Assembly: GCF_032854445.1 (NCBI RefSeq)
Contig: NC_088295.1
Span: 7,382,501 to 7,442,500 of the forward strand
Origin: Liolophura sinensis
Taxonomy: Eukaryota > Mollusca > Polyplacophora > Chitonida > Chitonidae
Length of the DNA stretch: 60,000 nucleotides
Direction of reading: 5' to 3'
Shown here: one piece after another, positions 11,936 to 24,470 of the stretch
How the letters are laid out: each line of letters opens with the position of its first letter
How positions within the stretch are numbered: position 1 is the stretch's first letter
Notes under the pieces: generated by a model
What the model saw: only the letters and a program-made list of their open reading frames with translations
Databases searched by the model: none
What the model was told of the DNA's origin: nothing
Program-made: the position numbers and the translations under genes

Positions 11936-13690
11936 GTTGTATGGAGAGTAAAAAGTAGATTGTCATTCTTTCACTTGAAATTACATGTTCAGACGTACAT
12001 GCCACAGTAAAGAAAAATTTGGCAAATCGTACTTTTAAACTAGAAATCCATATCAATTTAATACAAGTTGCTACTCTAAGAGTTGTACCTTTTTGCACTT
12101 TCTATCATAAAACCCTTCTGACAGTCGGATTGTGACAAATCCCCCTTCAAGCTTGACTTTGTCATTTTACCCGACACGTCAAGCTTTAATTGGGCATTTA
12201 AAGCACAAAAACTTGACCATAAAATACATAACGTTTTTGTTACGCGAAGTCGCGTTTGTAAATGGTCGTTTTTAGACGCACAGATTAAATCTTTGGCGAG
12301 GGTAACGTGCAGTTTTAATAGCATCCAGTTGTGTGGTAGAGAGAACAAGTATTTTCATGACAACAATGGAACGGACCATAAAAGACAGAATAGCCTTATA
12401 AAACACTTCGTTTCCAAATCTCCGCGAATGTTTCTGCATACAGACGACTTGTAGACTGTGTGTTTGGGCAGATATTAATGGCGCATCACGCATCACATAA
12501 GGACTTGAACACACGGTTTTGCGCGACCTTTCTTCATTTGCCGACCGTTTCATGTCAAACACAAAATCGATGATGATGCACGGATGTTGGTAGGCCGCTT
12601 GACAGAGTGAGTGTTATCAGAGCTGTCGAATAGGCGGTGGGTTCTGTTACCTGTCAGCAATCACCAGCAGGAGGTCTGATCTAATTCTTGTCAACATCTC
12701 CAAGTCGATACAGACTTCAAACCCTTACGCTGCACGCTGGCCAACGCGAGAGAAATAACCAGACTCTGCGGTTGTCATTGTACATACATGACAATATGTT
12801 GTTTTTGTCCCCGCCACAAAAGCGATGCGAAGTTTTATAGGGGCAGATTGCGGGCAGTGTGGCTAGCTGAACAATGTAGCGACACGAGCGAAGGGCCAGT
12901 AAAGTTCCCCCACTGTCACAACTCATTCCATCAATTATTACTGGTGTGGACAGACCTAAAGGCCACAAAATCCAACTCCAGGGTCTTCCCCTGTAACTGC
13001 CTATACTTCTAGAGCTTCAGAGTATATCGATCAAAGGTTGCAGTAACCAATCTGTTGAGTCTTTTAACCTAGCTTTAAGACTGGATATATGGTTCACTAC
13101 CTAATCGTCGTATTCCAGCAGAGTAAACAAGAAAACAGTTTAAATGTTACTGACATGGCATTAGTAATGGTGCATGTTGAACGCCAAAAGGCGACAAATC
13201 AGCCCATGGTGAACTTATCAATCTCTGACCAGATTTGGCTCTGGAACAAAGAGAAATTCTTCCACATTTCCCACACCAGATAAACCACGGAATGCTACAG
13301 AGTGTTTACAAGAAAGCCATAATCTGCGAAACAATCTCTACAAAATCTTTCTTCAGCCGAGTCGTTAGAATTTACATCGGTTTGCATTTTAGTTAAGTTA
13401 CAAATGGCAATTTATAGCAGGTCCTGACTGCAATATCATCACAAAGACAGATGTCACACAATAAGTTTGATCCCATAGATGTCTATCTTAGAGTATAATA
13501 CTCTGTCAACACTGATACGTGTTTAAAAATCGCGAATACCCTTAATACTGCAGAAAGAATGCACCATAAATGTCAAGATGAGCGGGTTTGGCTATGTCAC
13601 AGCCATCAAACTGGAGGTTAATTGTCGTATTCTGTATCTAACCTGGATTGAATAACTCTAGTTGCATGTGTATCAGTGATATGGGCTCAC
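11936..13690. other. Unique intronic sequence, no gene recognised
   Basis: The open frames at 12076-12562 and 12717-13283 have no recognisable motifs and overlap each other on different frames, as expected by chance. Confidence 0.5.
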
Positions 13691-13694
13691 ATAC

Positions 13695-15300
13695 GTGATG
13701 TTGTCATTGGGACAGTGTGGGAAAGGACACGATTTCGTCACTGGAATGGCAAAATAGCAGATCTGCCACCATGGACAGAGTAGAATACTGGAATGGGACA
13801 AAGATCTTCTTCGTCATTTAGACAGAGGCTTTGTCACTGGAATGGCAATGTAACAGGCAAGACCTTCTCCCAAGGATAAAGTAAAAAAGCTTTCTGTTTC
13901 GTCTCGAAAAAGGCGACATAGGACAGTAGGAAAGGGTACAGTTTGGCCACAGAGATGGTCATATCAGAGTCATGGTCTTCTGCCAGGGATAGAGTAGGAC
14001 AAGGTACAGTTTGGAGATGGTGGTATAACACATAAGATCTTTTAACAGGGATAGAGTACGAAAAAGTACAGTTTGGTCACGCGAATGAGGATCTGTCAGA
14101 GAAGACCATCTCTCAGGGATAAAGTAGGACACTTTACTATTTCGTCACGGGAGTGGCGATACAACAGATAAGATCTTCTTCCATGGGTAGAGTACGAAAA
14201 AGTACAGTTTGGTCACGCGAATGAGGATCTGTCAGAGAAGACCATCTCTCAGGGATAAAGTGGGACACTTTACTATTTCGTCACGGGAGTGGCGATACAA
14301 CAGATAAGATCTTCTTCCATGGGTAGAGTAGGACAAGGTACAGTTTGGTCACGGGAATGAGGATCTGTCAGACAAGACCATCTGTCAGGGATAAAGTGGG
14401 ACACTTTACTATTTCGTCACGGGAGTGGCGATACAACAGATAAGATCTTCTTCCATGGGTAGAGTAGGACAAGGTACAGTTTGGTCACGGGAATGAGGAT
14501 CTGTCAGACAAGACCATCTCTCAGGGATAAAGTAGGACACTTTACTATTTCGTCACGGGAGTGGCGATACAACAGATAAGATCTTCTTCCATGGGTAGAG
14601 TACGAAAAAGTACAGTTTGGTCACGCGAATGAGGATCTGTCAGACAAGACCATCTCTCAGGGATAAAGTAGGACACTTTACTATTTCGTCACGGGAGTGG
14701 CGATACAACAGATAAGATCTTCTTCCATGGGTAGAGTACGAAAAAGTACAGTTTGGTCACGCGAATGAGGATCTGTCAGAGAAGACCATCTCTCAGGGAT
14801 AAAGTAGGACACTTTACTATTTCGTCACGGGAGTGGCGATACAACAGATAAGATCTTCTTCCAGGAATAGACTAGGAAAGGGCACGGTTTCGCCACGGGA
14901 TACAAGTGATAAGGTCTTCTTCCAGGAATAGACTAGGAAAGGGCACGGTTTCGCCACGGGATACAAAGTAACAAGGTCTTCTTCCAGGAATAGACTAGGA
15001 AAGGGCACGGTTTCGCCACGGGAATGGCGATACAAGAGATAAGATCTTCTTCCAGGAATAGACTTGGAAAGGGTACGGCTTTGTCACCGGAATGGCGATA
15101 CAGCAGATAAGATCTTCTTCTAGGAATAGAGTAGGGTGGAGTGGGAAAGTGTACGTTTTCATCATGGGACGGGTGATACAGCAGAAAAGATCTTTCCCCT
15201 GGTATAGAGTAGGAAAGTGTACGGTTTCGTTACGAGAATGGCGATGTTTCAGATAAGACCATCTCTCGGGAATAGAGTAGAATAGTGTACAATTTCGTCA
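13695..15300. repeat. 136-bp dimeric tandem array
   Basis: The central part (about 14050-14860) repeats a 136-bp unit, measured from recurrence of ATGGGTAGAGTA at 14188, 14324 and 14460. Each unit has two diverged halves of about 68 bp, one with GTTTGGTCACGCGAATGAGG and one with ATTTCGTCACGGGAGTGGCG. The flanks (13700-14050 and 14860-15300) hold single-half units of shorter or variable length. Confidence 0.85.
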
Positions 15301-15545
15301 CGAGAATGACCATAGGATGTCGTTCGTGTTCATGTAAGCTATATTCATGCGACAGAAATCTGTATTATGAATAGATAGTGTTGAGTGAAAGGGATGTTTA
15401 TTATGAACAATTGTATAGTTGAGGGGCATGTCGATTATGAACAAGTATATAGTTAAGTGAGGAGGATATTGATTTTGAACAAGTAAAGAGTTAAAAGAGG
15501 GGAAGTCGATTATGAACAAGTATATAATTAAGTAAAATGCCGATT
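15300..15545. repeat. Degenerate tandem repeat
   Basis: The phrase TCGATTATGAACAAGTATAT and relatives recur about four to five times at roughly 40-55 bp spacing. Confidence 0.6.
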
Positions 15546-15578
15546 ATAAACTGTTATAGTACCGCGATGGAGTGGAGT

Positions 15579-15593
15579 GGGGGGGGGGGGGGG
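15579..15593 (+). repeat. Homopolymer G15
   Basis: An uninterrupted run of 15 G. The length may be affected by sequencing or assembly error. Confidence 0.85.
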
Positions 15594-16349
15594 TATGAAT
15601 ACGCAGGCCCATGGGTCAGAAAGGCTGGGTCGAGTATTGGCAGGTATTGTCAGGTAAAGGGGATGTCGAATTTGGGTGGATGTTTGCCATACCGCTCGAG
15701 CAAAGTTTAAATTCACATCTCAGCGATCAAGTCTGCAAAGTGTAGTTTGAGTAACAAATACAGTTCGACAGAACGATGAAAGATGAACACAAGACGCAAA
15801 GAGGCTGACTGTTCCCGCTGGACACATCAATGAAAGTAAACCTACATGTGTATGCATGTCTGATGTGTAATTGGCGCAATGTTCTTCTCAGAATCGGTCA
15901 GTCTTTAGATTCAGGCTAAACATTTATCGATCAGCTCTTGTGTACGAATCACTGGTCAACAAAAGACTATATGGAAGCCGCTTAAGCTAATGATACAAGT
16001 GTGTCAGCAACTTGTCTGTATTGCCCATAGTGACTTGATGAAAGCATGTATTTGTTTCAGTGACGGTTATTTAAAGCTTCTTATTCTGTAAGCTGATTAC
16101 AACACTGAGCACTTTCACCGCATCATTTGATAATATAGACTGCCAATCAGCCCAAAACCTTAAAATTTAATGAGTTTAATGCACAAAGCTGATCAAGAGC
16201 TCACAACTAGGTTAGATTTACATTCACAGACAGGGGTAACAGTATTTTCCTTCTCACTAAATGTATCGGGATAAGTTTGGCTTGTTGATCACTTAGTATA
16301 TCCTGAATGAAGATATACACTGAATGAAGATTTTATACACATTGGATAT
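15594..16349. other. Unique intronic sequence, no gene recognised
   Basis: No open frame with a recognisable domain and no obvious repeat. Confidence 0.5.
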
Positions 16350-16625
16350 AAAAAGCTAAAGCAGTAGAATTAAAACCTGAGCAGCCACGACAGCGTGATA
16401 CTTGGCAAATGATCACGTGTAACCGGTGGAATACGGCCTCCTGTCGGCTTACCTCTGGTAGGATTTTATTCCATTTTCCGTAAAGGCATAAACAGTAGCA
16501 AATTACACACCCGCTGACAACATGGCTTAAATCAATCATGTAAAAAATTGCAGTGATGTTAAGTGCAATACGTTAGGCCTAACTGGTCTAAAATTACTCA
16601 AAATACCGACTACTCACACTGCATG
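16350..16625. repeat. Unnamed dispersed repeat, copy 1
   Basis: Contains GTGATACTTGGCAAATGATC, a CACGTGTAACCGGTG phrase, GGTAGGATTTTATTCC, then CATGGCTTAAATCAATCATG and GTGATGTTAAGTGCAATA. The same ordered phrases recur in diverged form at 27320-27900 and 54780-54965, and a short piece is at 16785-16830. Class unknown; no coding capacity seen. Confidence 0.55.
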
Positions 16626-17035
16626 CATTGCCTTTGGCTCAGGCGGCCGTCGAAGACGTTGTATGTTCTGTATACGGTCGATGGAGGGTAAAGTTAACAA
16701 AGTCAAGTTATGTTTGTTAATAGAGAGGCCAGGAGCACATAGGGACAGAAAGGAGGGAAAGATGAAGGTAAAACTCTACGGCAATGTGATAGTTGGGAAA
16801 TGGTCACACGTAACTGGTTAAATCCGGTCATTGGTTCTACCCCAAAACATACCTATGATACGTGCAACGGGATGTTCGGATTGAAGGCTTGGTCTTCATT
16901 TTTGTACTACATAATTTTTCCTAACCAGGTTTCCTAACGCGTGGTGTCTGATGTACTAATACCTGGAAAAGATGTCTGCATTTAATTTGAAACAAAAAGA
17001 CAAATGGGTGAAAGTATTGTTGCCGTGGTACAAGT

Positions 17036-17112
17036 GAAATGAGTACCGCGTAAACCACCAATCAAATAAATAAGTAAATAAAGAAATAAATAAATAAATA
17101 ATTAAATAAATA
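17036..17112 (+). mobile_element. SINE family A, 3' tail fragment
   Basis: The 3' end of SINE A (GAGTACCGCGTAAACCACCAATCAAATAAATA) is followed by an (AAATA)n-type tail. The body and tRNA head are missing (5' truncated), as is usual for retrotransposed copies. It sits in the receptor intron about 170 bp from the exon 1 donor. Confidence 0.75.
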
Positions 17113-17282
17113 GCACGCTTTAAAGTTACCATACATCGAAACGTCAAAATGGCATGTGAGGAAATGTTACCTACGGAAATTTCTAGCATTCTGGCTAAGG
17201 TAGAAAGTTGACCAAAAGGGAAACATGACGTACTCTCATGACGACAAACAGAAAAGCCTTTATTCAGAGACAATATACCCAC

Positions 17283-17993
17283 CTTGGTTTTAGAGGGTGC
17301 CAGTTGAAACTTATTGGAAGTGTTGCCTTCACAGTCGGGATTCTTTATCCACATCATGTAGCAAATGCGGGCATAGGAGAATGTGAGTAGAGTGAGAGGG
17401 CCGAAGTAGTGCAGGGCCATGATGAAGAGGCTGTAGATGTAACGTGTGGTCTGGTCATCCCAGTGCTCTAGGCACATGCCCGTCGTGTTGTTCTGTCCGA
17501 TGGTGACCAGCCGCGACTGAGTCAGGGTGGGCAGGGGGATGGAGACGGACAGCACCCAGATTCCAGTGATCACCGCCGCTGCCTGTTTGGGAGTGATCCG
17601 TCCCATGAACGGGTGCACTACGGCGATGTAACGATCCACCCCCATTGCCACCAGGGTGTACGCGCTCAGAAACACGGCCACCACCTGTAAGTACGTCACC
17701 ACCGGGCACATCAAAGTTCCGAACGGCCAGTGTTCCAGAAGTAGATTGGCCACAAATGTAAAGGGGATACAAAAGACAGCCATGAGCATATCGCTGATAG
17801 CGAGATTCACGATGAAATAATTCGGTACAGTTCTCATCCGTTTGTAGGCAAACACCAAATAACAAACTATTCCGTTACCGCCGATTGCCACGACCGTTAT
17901 CAGACTGTACAGCAGAGTCAGTACCGTTTTCGTGGAGTCGCTTATCCCTAGAAATGTCCTGTTAGACTCCACCGGGTGTTCACTAGAATTCAT
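17283..17993 (-). CDS. Peptide GPCR (luqin/RYamide-receptor-like), exon 1 (N-terminus to ICL3)
   Basis: Encodes residues 1-237 of a 370-residue rhodopsin-class neuropeptide receptor of the plasma membrane, expected to signal through G proteins. I start at the ATG at 17993 (context GGGCCATGA). The frame is open further upstream but without an ATG, and is closed by a stop near 18108. Visible landmarks: N-glycosylation sites N2 and N11; TM1 N40; TM2 NLAISD with D68; C96 paired with ECL2 C174; DRY at 120-122; TM4 W146; TM5 P199; then a short ICL3. The exon ends ...APSKTK at AAG|GTGGGT, phase 0, and joins directly to LIKMM of the exon at 1439. Family: closest by eye to luqin/RYamide receptors. An NPY/NPF-type receptor is the main alternative. 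Confidence 0.92.
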
Positions 17994-18059
17994 GGCCCTT
18001 TCACGGAGAACTTCACAACTGTCCAAGATATTAAAGCCGTCCGTGAGATCCGAGACCAC

Positions 18060-20089
18060 ATGCTTACCGCAAGGATCAGCCAGGACACGGCGACAGAGCT
18101 GTGCTATCTACCTGCCTCCGATACATCCCTGTCTGCGCGCGACTGGCCTTGGGTCTATCACACGTTCCCAGTGACTGCCGGACTATTCGTTTCCACGCAG
18201 CCTCGGGGTAGCTCTACTCCCCTCTTCACCAATATCACAGGACGACGACGACCAGAACCAATTTCCTTACAAAGGCCTGATCTCCGAGAAGAATACCTAG
18301 TCTTAAAAAATGAAATTAATGTAGGCGCAATATTTTCTGTCTGCGAACATCGGAAGCGTATGAATGAGATGGTAAGGTGAGATGGGTTTAGGCAGATTTG
18401 GTAGAATCAGTTCGCCCGTATTGACCACCGAGATAAGTTATGCATATCATACCTTTTCACAACAGAAAATAAAACGTATTAGTGAAATTATACTATTGTT
18501 AGCGCAAAAGGATAACAGAATGAGATGTCGGATGACAACAGCACACAATCAGAAGTTAGACAGTCATTTGAAAAACTTATCACAAATAAAACTGACATGG
18601 CATGAATTGTTGTCCGCTCCATTTTGTACAGTCTACCAAGGAGTTTAGTTAACAAGTAGGAATGGCCCTGCTAATTAGTAAGACATCCTAGTTTTACTTC
18701 CTAACATTCAAGGAAAACCATTGCATTTATATGAAAGGTGCGACAGAAGTGTGGTCACAACAGGATCGATCTTTAATTAAACTTTAATATCTTCAGCATG
18801 ATAATAAAGCAACTTTCTTAGGCAACGCGATTTTATTTCGCGCAAGTACTTAAATACTTTAGAGTTTTGCGTGACATACGTAGCATTTGTCACATGAATT
18901 AAATTGGTATAGCTATAGTATATCATAGGTCGTTTCACAAACATTTATTATTATTATTACAAACGTTACAGTGTACATAAACATGACGTTAGCATAACTG
19001 AATCTTCTGATCGCATATTTGTTCTATGATGGTAATGTTTTCAGCGCCTTCAAATTGCTCTTCTAGAATTTTTCCTCTTTTATCGTTTGTAGTATTACAT
19101 GATCTTTGTTTCCAGCGTCTTGTCGTTGCCTCCGCTGGCGAGGAATTGTACTGGAATAAGTCCAGTTGATATACATCGCTTAACAATCGTTTGACAATCA
19201 GTTTTGTTCATTCCTAATTGGATTTGCACTGTGTTGTTTTGGAGCAGTAGAGAGCTGACATGGATCATTGCGTGCATGATATCTGAGACAGATATACAAT
19301 ATAATCTGCTCATTTTCGCTTGCTTGAGCAGGTAGCTGAGGTTTTGTGTGCTAACATCCGACTGACGATCTAACCATGGGCATCGCCCTCTCCTATACCC
19401 CAAATCAGTGCCTCTCCAGCGCGACTGTCAGATGGAAATTTGACGAAAGCAGTTGCTACCTCTCTTGTTGATACCTTAGACAGTATACGGTTGGGAGCGT
19501 CATTAACGGGTCTATTCATGCAGCTGCCCCAGGCTTCGACAGACACGAAGAAATCTATATTACACAGGGGGAAGTAAGGTTGTTATTTTGCACAGAGATC
19601 AGATCACGAGTGAACAATCTGCCACAGGAAGCCTCAGAATAACAACAACACAGACATGTCATGATGTCGCAACTCCTCAGGTTATACTGGGCTTATTATT
19701 TACAATCCGTGAATGATTGGACTTTATTGAGAGATGTCATCCTCGAACGTAAACTCTTCCGGTATCAACTAATGGAGAATTGTGATATGTAATTCACAGC
19801 TGTAATATGGGATTTATCTCTTACTGGCCTAATATTTACTTTTCTATATTGATATTCTTTGAGTGTAAGCTCAATCATTAAGTATCGCAATATTTCGTTG
19901 ATACTTGGTGTGTCTTGCTAGCACAAGGAGAACCTTGAAATGTAACTTTTCTTTCAGACAGCATCAACACATAAATTCATCAGGCTCTGCTCTGTACCAA
20001 CATGTTGCGATGAGAATTTAACTCGGCCACATCATACGTGAATGTTTAGTGCTATGAGGTTTAATTAAAACAATCCAACGGTTAGAACT
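18060..20089. other. Upstream flank of the receptor gene, no further gene recognised
   Basis: Probably contains the receptor 5' UTR and promoter. A short out-of-frame ATG lies just upstream of the coding start (18061). The open frames on the plus strand at 17932-18380 are antisense shadows of the receptor exon. Nothing recognisable from 18380 to 20089. Confidence 0.5.
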
Positions 20090-20880
20090 GTCTCTCATGT
20101 AAGAGAAAAATTCGCGGTGCTTCACGGTGCTGTCGAATAATTTATCATGTGAGAAAAACTTAGCACAACCTCACGCCTAGAATATGGCTTCTCAATTTTA
20201 ATTGATGTGGCAAATCCACATAATGAAGGTATGTTTTGAGCCATGGGGGAACTAGCCTAACAACACAAGGATAGTTTGAGGGGAAATTAGCTAAGAACAC
20301 GGCAAGGAAAGCTTTAGGAGAAATGAGCGTAAGATCACGGCAAGAACAGCTTTAGGAAAAATGAGCGTAAGATCACGGCAAGAACAGCTTTAGGAAAAAT
20401 GAGCGTAAGATCACGGCAAGGATAGTTTCAGGGGAAATTACCAGAATCTCGCTGTAAGGATAAGTTTTCGTGTTGGAATAAAGTGTAATAACCTCATGCT
20501 CAGTATAGTTTCTCGTGGGTTCTGGGCTCTGCCACACAGTTTCTCGTGGGTGGGGATGTTGGCAACAATTCACGATTACAATAGGTACTAGGGAAATTAA
20601 CACAGTTGTACTAAAAGATTAATTGACCGTGTGAGAAAAACTTTGTACAACCTAATGGTAATGATAGTTTGTCGTATGAGGGGAAATTAGAACAATCTGG
20701 GGATAAGGATACCGTTTGCTTTGTGAGAAAAAATTAGAACAATCTTGCGACGAGGGTAGTTGTCGCGTGATGGAAAATTAGAACAATCTCGCGTTATTGG
20801 TAGTTTGTCCTGAGAGGGGTAATCAGCACAATTAATGGTAAGGATAGTTTGTCGTGTAAAAGGAAGCTTAGAACTTAGCA
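20090..20880. repeat. Degenerate tandem arrays (about 41 and 57 bp)
   Basis: From about 20280 to 20450, AGCTTTAGGAAAAATGAGCG followed by TAAGATCACGGCAAG recurs three to four times at 41 bp. From about 20600 to 20880, phrases like GTGTGAGAAAAA, TTAGAACAATCT and AAGGATAGTTTGTCG recur at roughly 57 bp with strong divergence. The two parts share the GGGGAAATTAG phrase and may be one old family. Confidence 0.6.
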
Positions 20881-20984
20881 GTTCATGGCTGCTGCTACCA
20901 CTGAAGTATTATGCCAAAGACACCAGACGTACCCCAGTCATTCACATTTTACTGACCAGGCCAACCAGTTATGTTTCCTTACTA

Positions 20985-21050
20985 TAAGCTCTCAGTGCGG
21001 GTTTGATCCCTGGATGTCCCGACTTCGAGGCGGACGCTCTGCGGAACCCT
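20985..21050 (-). mobile_element. SINE family B, tRNA-like head fragment
   Basis: The minus strand reads AGAGCGTCCGCCTCGAAGTC, then a box-B-like GGATCAAACCC, matching the tRNA-derived head of SINE B. The rest of the element is absent. Confidence 0.55.
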
Positions 21051-21332
21051 TCAGTACGTGTAAGTGTAAAGGTATAAAACGTACTATAGTCTATCTGTGA
21101 AGTTTGAAACAAAAGTCTCCGTTCTCCAGTGTTTTGAATGGATCCTCCGTGTTAGATTTTGAGCATGTGTAACCGTGACTTGTCTTTGAAGATGTCTGCC
21201 AATAGGCTGTCCATTGTAAGAGGTTTTTTGTCAGTAAAATGAAATTGCCTTTCACATGCCAAATAACAAATTGATCGAGTTCACGTGGTTCCATTCATTG
21301 TAGGAATCAAGACCCAGTTTCACAAAGATGTG

Positions 21333-24300
21333 AAAACGCCAAATGCAAAAAGTTTTTTCACTTATGTGATAGCGGTCAATTATATGGATCATGGAAGCCG
21401 GTTACTGAAAAGTGTTTCCCTAAGTGATGTGCACACCATATTGGCGGGAAAAAAAGTGGTCGTCAGCGAACGCTGGACTGGCCAAACGTCACAGGAGCGA
21501 AGTCCATCGCTTACAGCTGGCAAGGTCCAAACAATAAATAAAAGGACTTGGTTCCATTGTGTCTGGAAGTGATAAGTAGTCCAAAGGCCGCAGAGATTTC
21601 CGACTGGCTCTGACAATTTTTTTAATCCATAAAATTTGAAATGATTGTTGTATAGTCAGATAAAGCCCAGTAGCCCGCAGTGTAAATTGCAATTAAATTG
21701 CATTAAACCAGATTGAAAGATGATCAGAGACTTTTCTTTGTTAATGCCAAGTTAATTTCAGAATGAAACCAAGGACGTTGCCGTCGGAGACGGTGAGTTA
21801 ATCTTGCTCACTTTTCAGATATGTTGATGAAAGCTTAACATCGTGCCCTTTACTCCAGATAACGTTAGCACAGCGGTGAGGACCGTACAAGATCTGTAGG
21901 CCTACGATGTTTTAGGACGTATCTGTAATACAACATAGTTACTAGCCCTACAGCATCGGTACATAGCATATACAGAGGTACATAATTAGGGAAGCACCAT
22001 ATCTATAGCATTGGTGTAGTGTTGATGGAAGTGTCATCTTTATAGCAGCACTGGCACAATGTAGCAGCGTTGGTACAATGTATCAGCATCGGTACAATGT
22101 AGCAGCACCGGCACACTGGTATAATGTTCCAGGACGTACCTGCACCATTATACTGGCGTAACGTTAATAGAAATGTTGTCTCTTCAGTAATGCAACGCTC
22201 GGCGCATTGCGTTAATGTCAGCTGTATAACATCGATACGATTTTAAGAGAAAATAGCAAAGGAATGTTGAGGGAAGTAGCAGTAGCAGCACTTTAGCACT
22301 GATGCAACGTCGAGGAAAGTAACAACTCTATAGCACTGATGTAATGTTGAGAGAAGTAGCAGCTCTACAGCACTGTTGTAATGTTGAGGGAAGTAGCAGC
22401 TTAATAGCACTTATGTAATGTTGAGGGAAGTAACAACTCTATAGCACTGATACATTGTTATGGAAAGTAGCAGCTCTACAGCACTGATGTAATGTTGAGA
22501 GAAGTAACAACTCTATAGCACTGATGTAATATTGATTGAAGTAGCAGTTCTATGACATTGGTGCAGTGTTGAGGGAAGGGGCAGCTCTATGACATTGGTG
22601 CAGTGTTGTGGGAAGGGGCAGCTCTATGACATTGGTGCAGTGTTGAGGGAAGGGGCAGCTCTATGACATTGGTGCAGTGTTGTGGGAAGGGGCAGCTCTA
22701 TGACATTGGTGCAGTGTTGAGGGAAGGGACAGCTCTATGACATTGGTGCAGTGTTGAGGGAAGGAGCAGCTCTATGACATTGGTGCAGTGTTGAGGGAAG
22801 GAGCAGCTCTATGACATTGGTGCAGTGTTGAGGGCAAGGGCAGTCCTATAGCATTGGTGCAGTGTTGAGGGAAGGGGTAGCTCTATGACACTGGTGCAGT
22901 GTTGAGGGAAGGCGCAGGTCTAAGACATTGGTGCAGTGTTGAGGGAAGGAGCAGCTCTATGACATTGATGCAGTGTTGAGAGCAAGGGCAGCTCAATAGC
23001 ATTGAAGCAGTGTTGAAGGAAGGGGCAGCTCTATGACACTGGTGCAGTGTTGAGGGAAGGGGCAGCTCTATGACAGTGGTGCAGTGTTGAGGGAAGGGGT
23101 AGCTCTATGACATTGCTGCAGTGTTGAGGGAAAGAGCAGCTTTATGACATTGGTGCAGTGTTGAGGGAAGGGGCAACTCTATGACACTGGTGCAGTGTTG
23201 AGGGAAAAGACAGCTCTATGGCATTGCCGTAGTGTTGAGGGAAGGGGCAGCTCTATGACATTGGTGCAGTGTTGAGGGAAGGAGCAGCTCTGTGACATTG
23301 GTGCAGTGTTGAGGGAAGGGGCAGCTCTATGACATTGGTGCAGTGTTGAGGGAAGGAGCAGCTCTATGACACTGGTGCAGTGTTGAGGGAAGGGGTAGCT
23401 CTATGACATTGGTGCAGTGTTGAGGGAAGGAGCAGCTCCATGACATTGGTGCAGTATGGAGGGAAAGGACAGCTCTATGACATTGGTGCAGTGTTGAGGG
23501 AAGGGGCAGCTCTATGACATTGCTGCAGTGTTGAGGGAAGGAGCAGCTCTATGACACTGGTGCAGTGTTGAGGGAAGGGACAGCTCTATGACACTGGTGC
23601 AGTGTTGAGGGAAGGGGCAGCTCTATGACATTGGTGCAGTGTTGAGGGAAGGGGCAGCTCTATGACATTGGTGCAGTGTTGAGGGAAGGAGCAGCTCTAT
23701 GACATTGGTGCAATGTTGAGGGAAGGAGCAGCTCTATGACATTGGTGCAGTGTTGAAGGAAGGAGCAGCTCTATCACACTGGTGCAGTGTTGAGGGAAGG
23801 GACAGCTCTATGACATTGGTGCAGTGTTGAGGGAAGTGGCAGCTCTATGACATTGGTACAGTGCTGAGGGAAGGAGCAGCTCAATACAACTGCTGTTATG
23901 TTGAGGAAATGTTGAGCTCTGATGCAATACTAAGATAAGTACATGCTACGCTCAGGGCTACAAACAAGCGACTCTGGCCATTATGTTATATATAACGCAA
24001 TTTTCCGACTACCCGTAATCTTTCCATCTGGTATATCAAGATACTTGTAACATCACAAGACTTATAATTGAGTAATGACCGCTGTACTGTACTCTGGCTT
24101 TTCACACAATCTAAGAAAGGCCAGGGATAATCTTGATTTCCCGCGATCGCCAGGGGGACAAACGTCTCTCGGTCGTTTATCTCCAGCTTCGATATGGGAA
24201 CTCCCTGAGGTGAAATCTGCAACAGCCTCTAGGTTTTTGTTCCGGTCTGGCAGTCAAGATTGGTGGATGAAATCCGATTTCGAGTTATGTTTTGGAAGGG

Positions 24301-24470
24301 AGACATCACAAATATTTCCTACGTAATAACAGGCCGGTCCTATAATATTATATGACACAGGTTATGTTATATTTATCAAAACAGAGATAACATCTGTTGA
24401 ATAACTTACCGGCCAGTTTACAGTAGCTGAACAATTCAGTGTAGCCATATCCTCACGAAACACCCTGAAC
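21333..24470. repeat. Large direct duplication, copy 1 (3.1 kb)
   Basis: The whole block is repeated at 31702-34884 in the same orientation. Both begin at a gAAACGCCAAAnGCAAAAAGTT phrase and end near CGAAACACC(C)CTGAAC. Each has about 900 bp of left unique sequence, a central 37-bp array, and about 560 bp of right unique sequence starting TGGCCATTATGTTATATATA. Flanks outside these edges do not match. This could be two copies of a non-autonomous element with an internal satellite or a segmental duplication. No transposase and no clear terminal repeats were seen. Confidence 0.85.
22240..23890. repeat. 37-bp tandem array in duplication copy 1
   Basis: About 44 units with core GTGTTGAGGGAAGGGGCAGC followed by TCTATGACATTGGTGCA. 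The left margin (22020-22540) holds diverged units with AGTAGCAGCTCTATAGCACTGATG. Open frames through the array arise from the stop-free unit and are not genes. Confidence 0.9.

Noticed and set aside
17455-17865. 136-codon minus-strand frame within receptor exon 1
   Set aside because: Out-of-frame shadow of the receptor coding exon.
17994-18059. Longer N-terminus for the receptor starting at 18059
   Set aside because: The codon there is GTG, not ATG. The first in-frame ATG is at 17993, with a good context, and there is an in-frame stop upstream near 18108.
24075-24326. Similar open frames in both duplication copies (24075-24326 and 34421-34618), starting MTAxLYxGxSHNLR
   Set aside because: The similarity follows from the duplication of the DNA. 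The frames diverge and end differently, and substitutions do not favour synonymous positions by eye.
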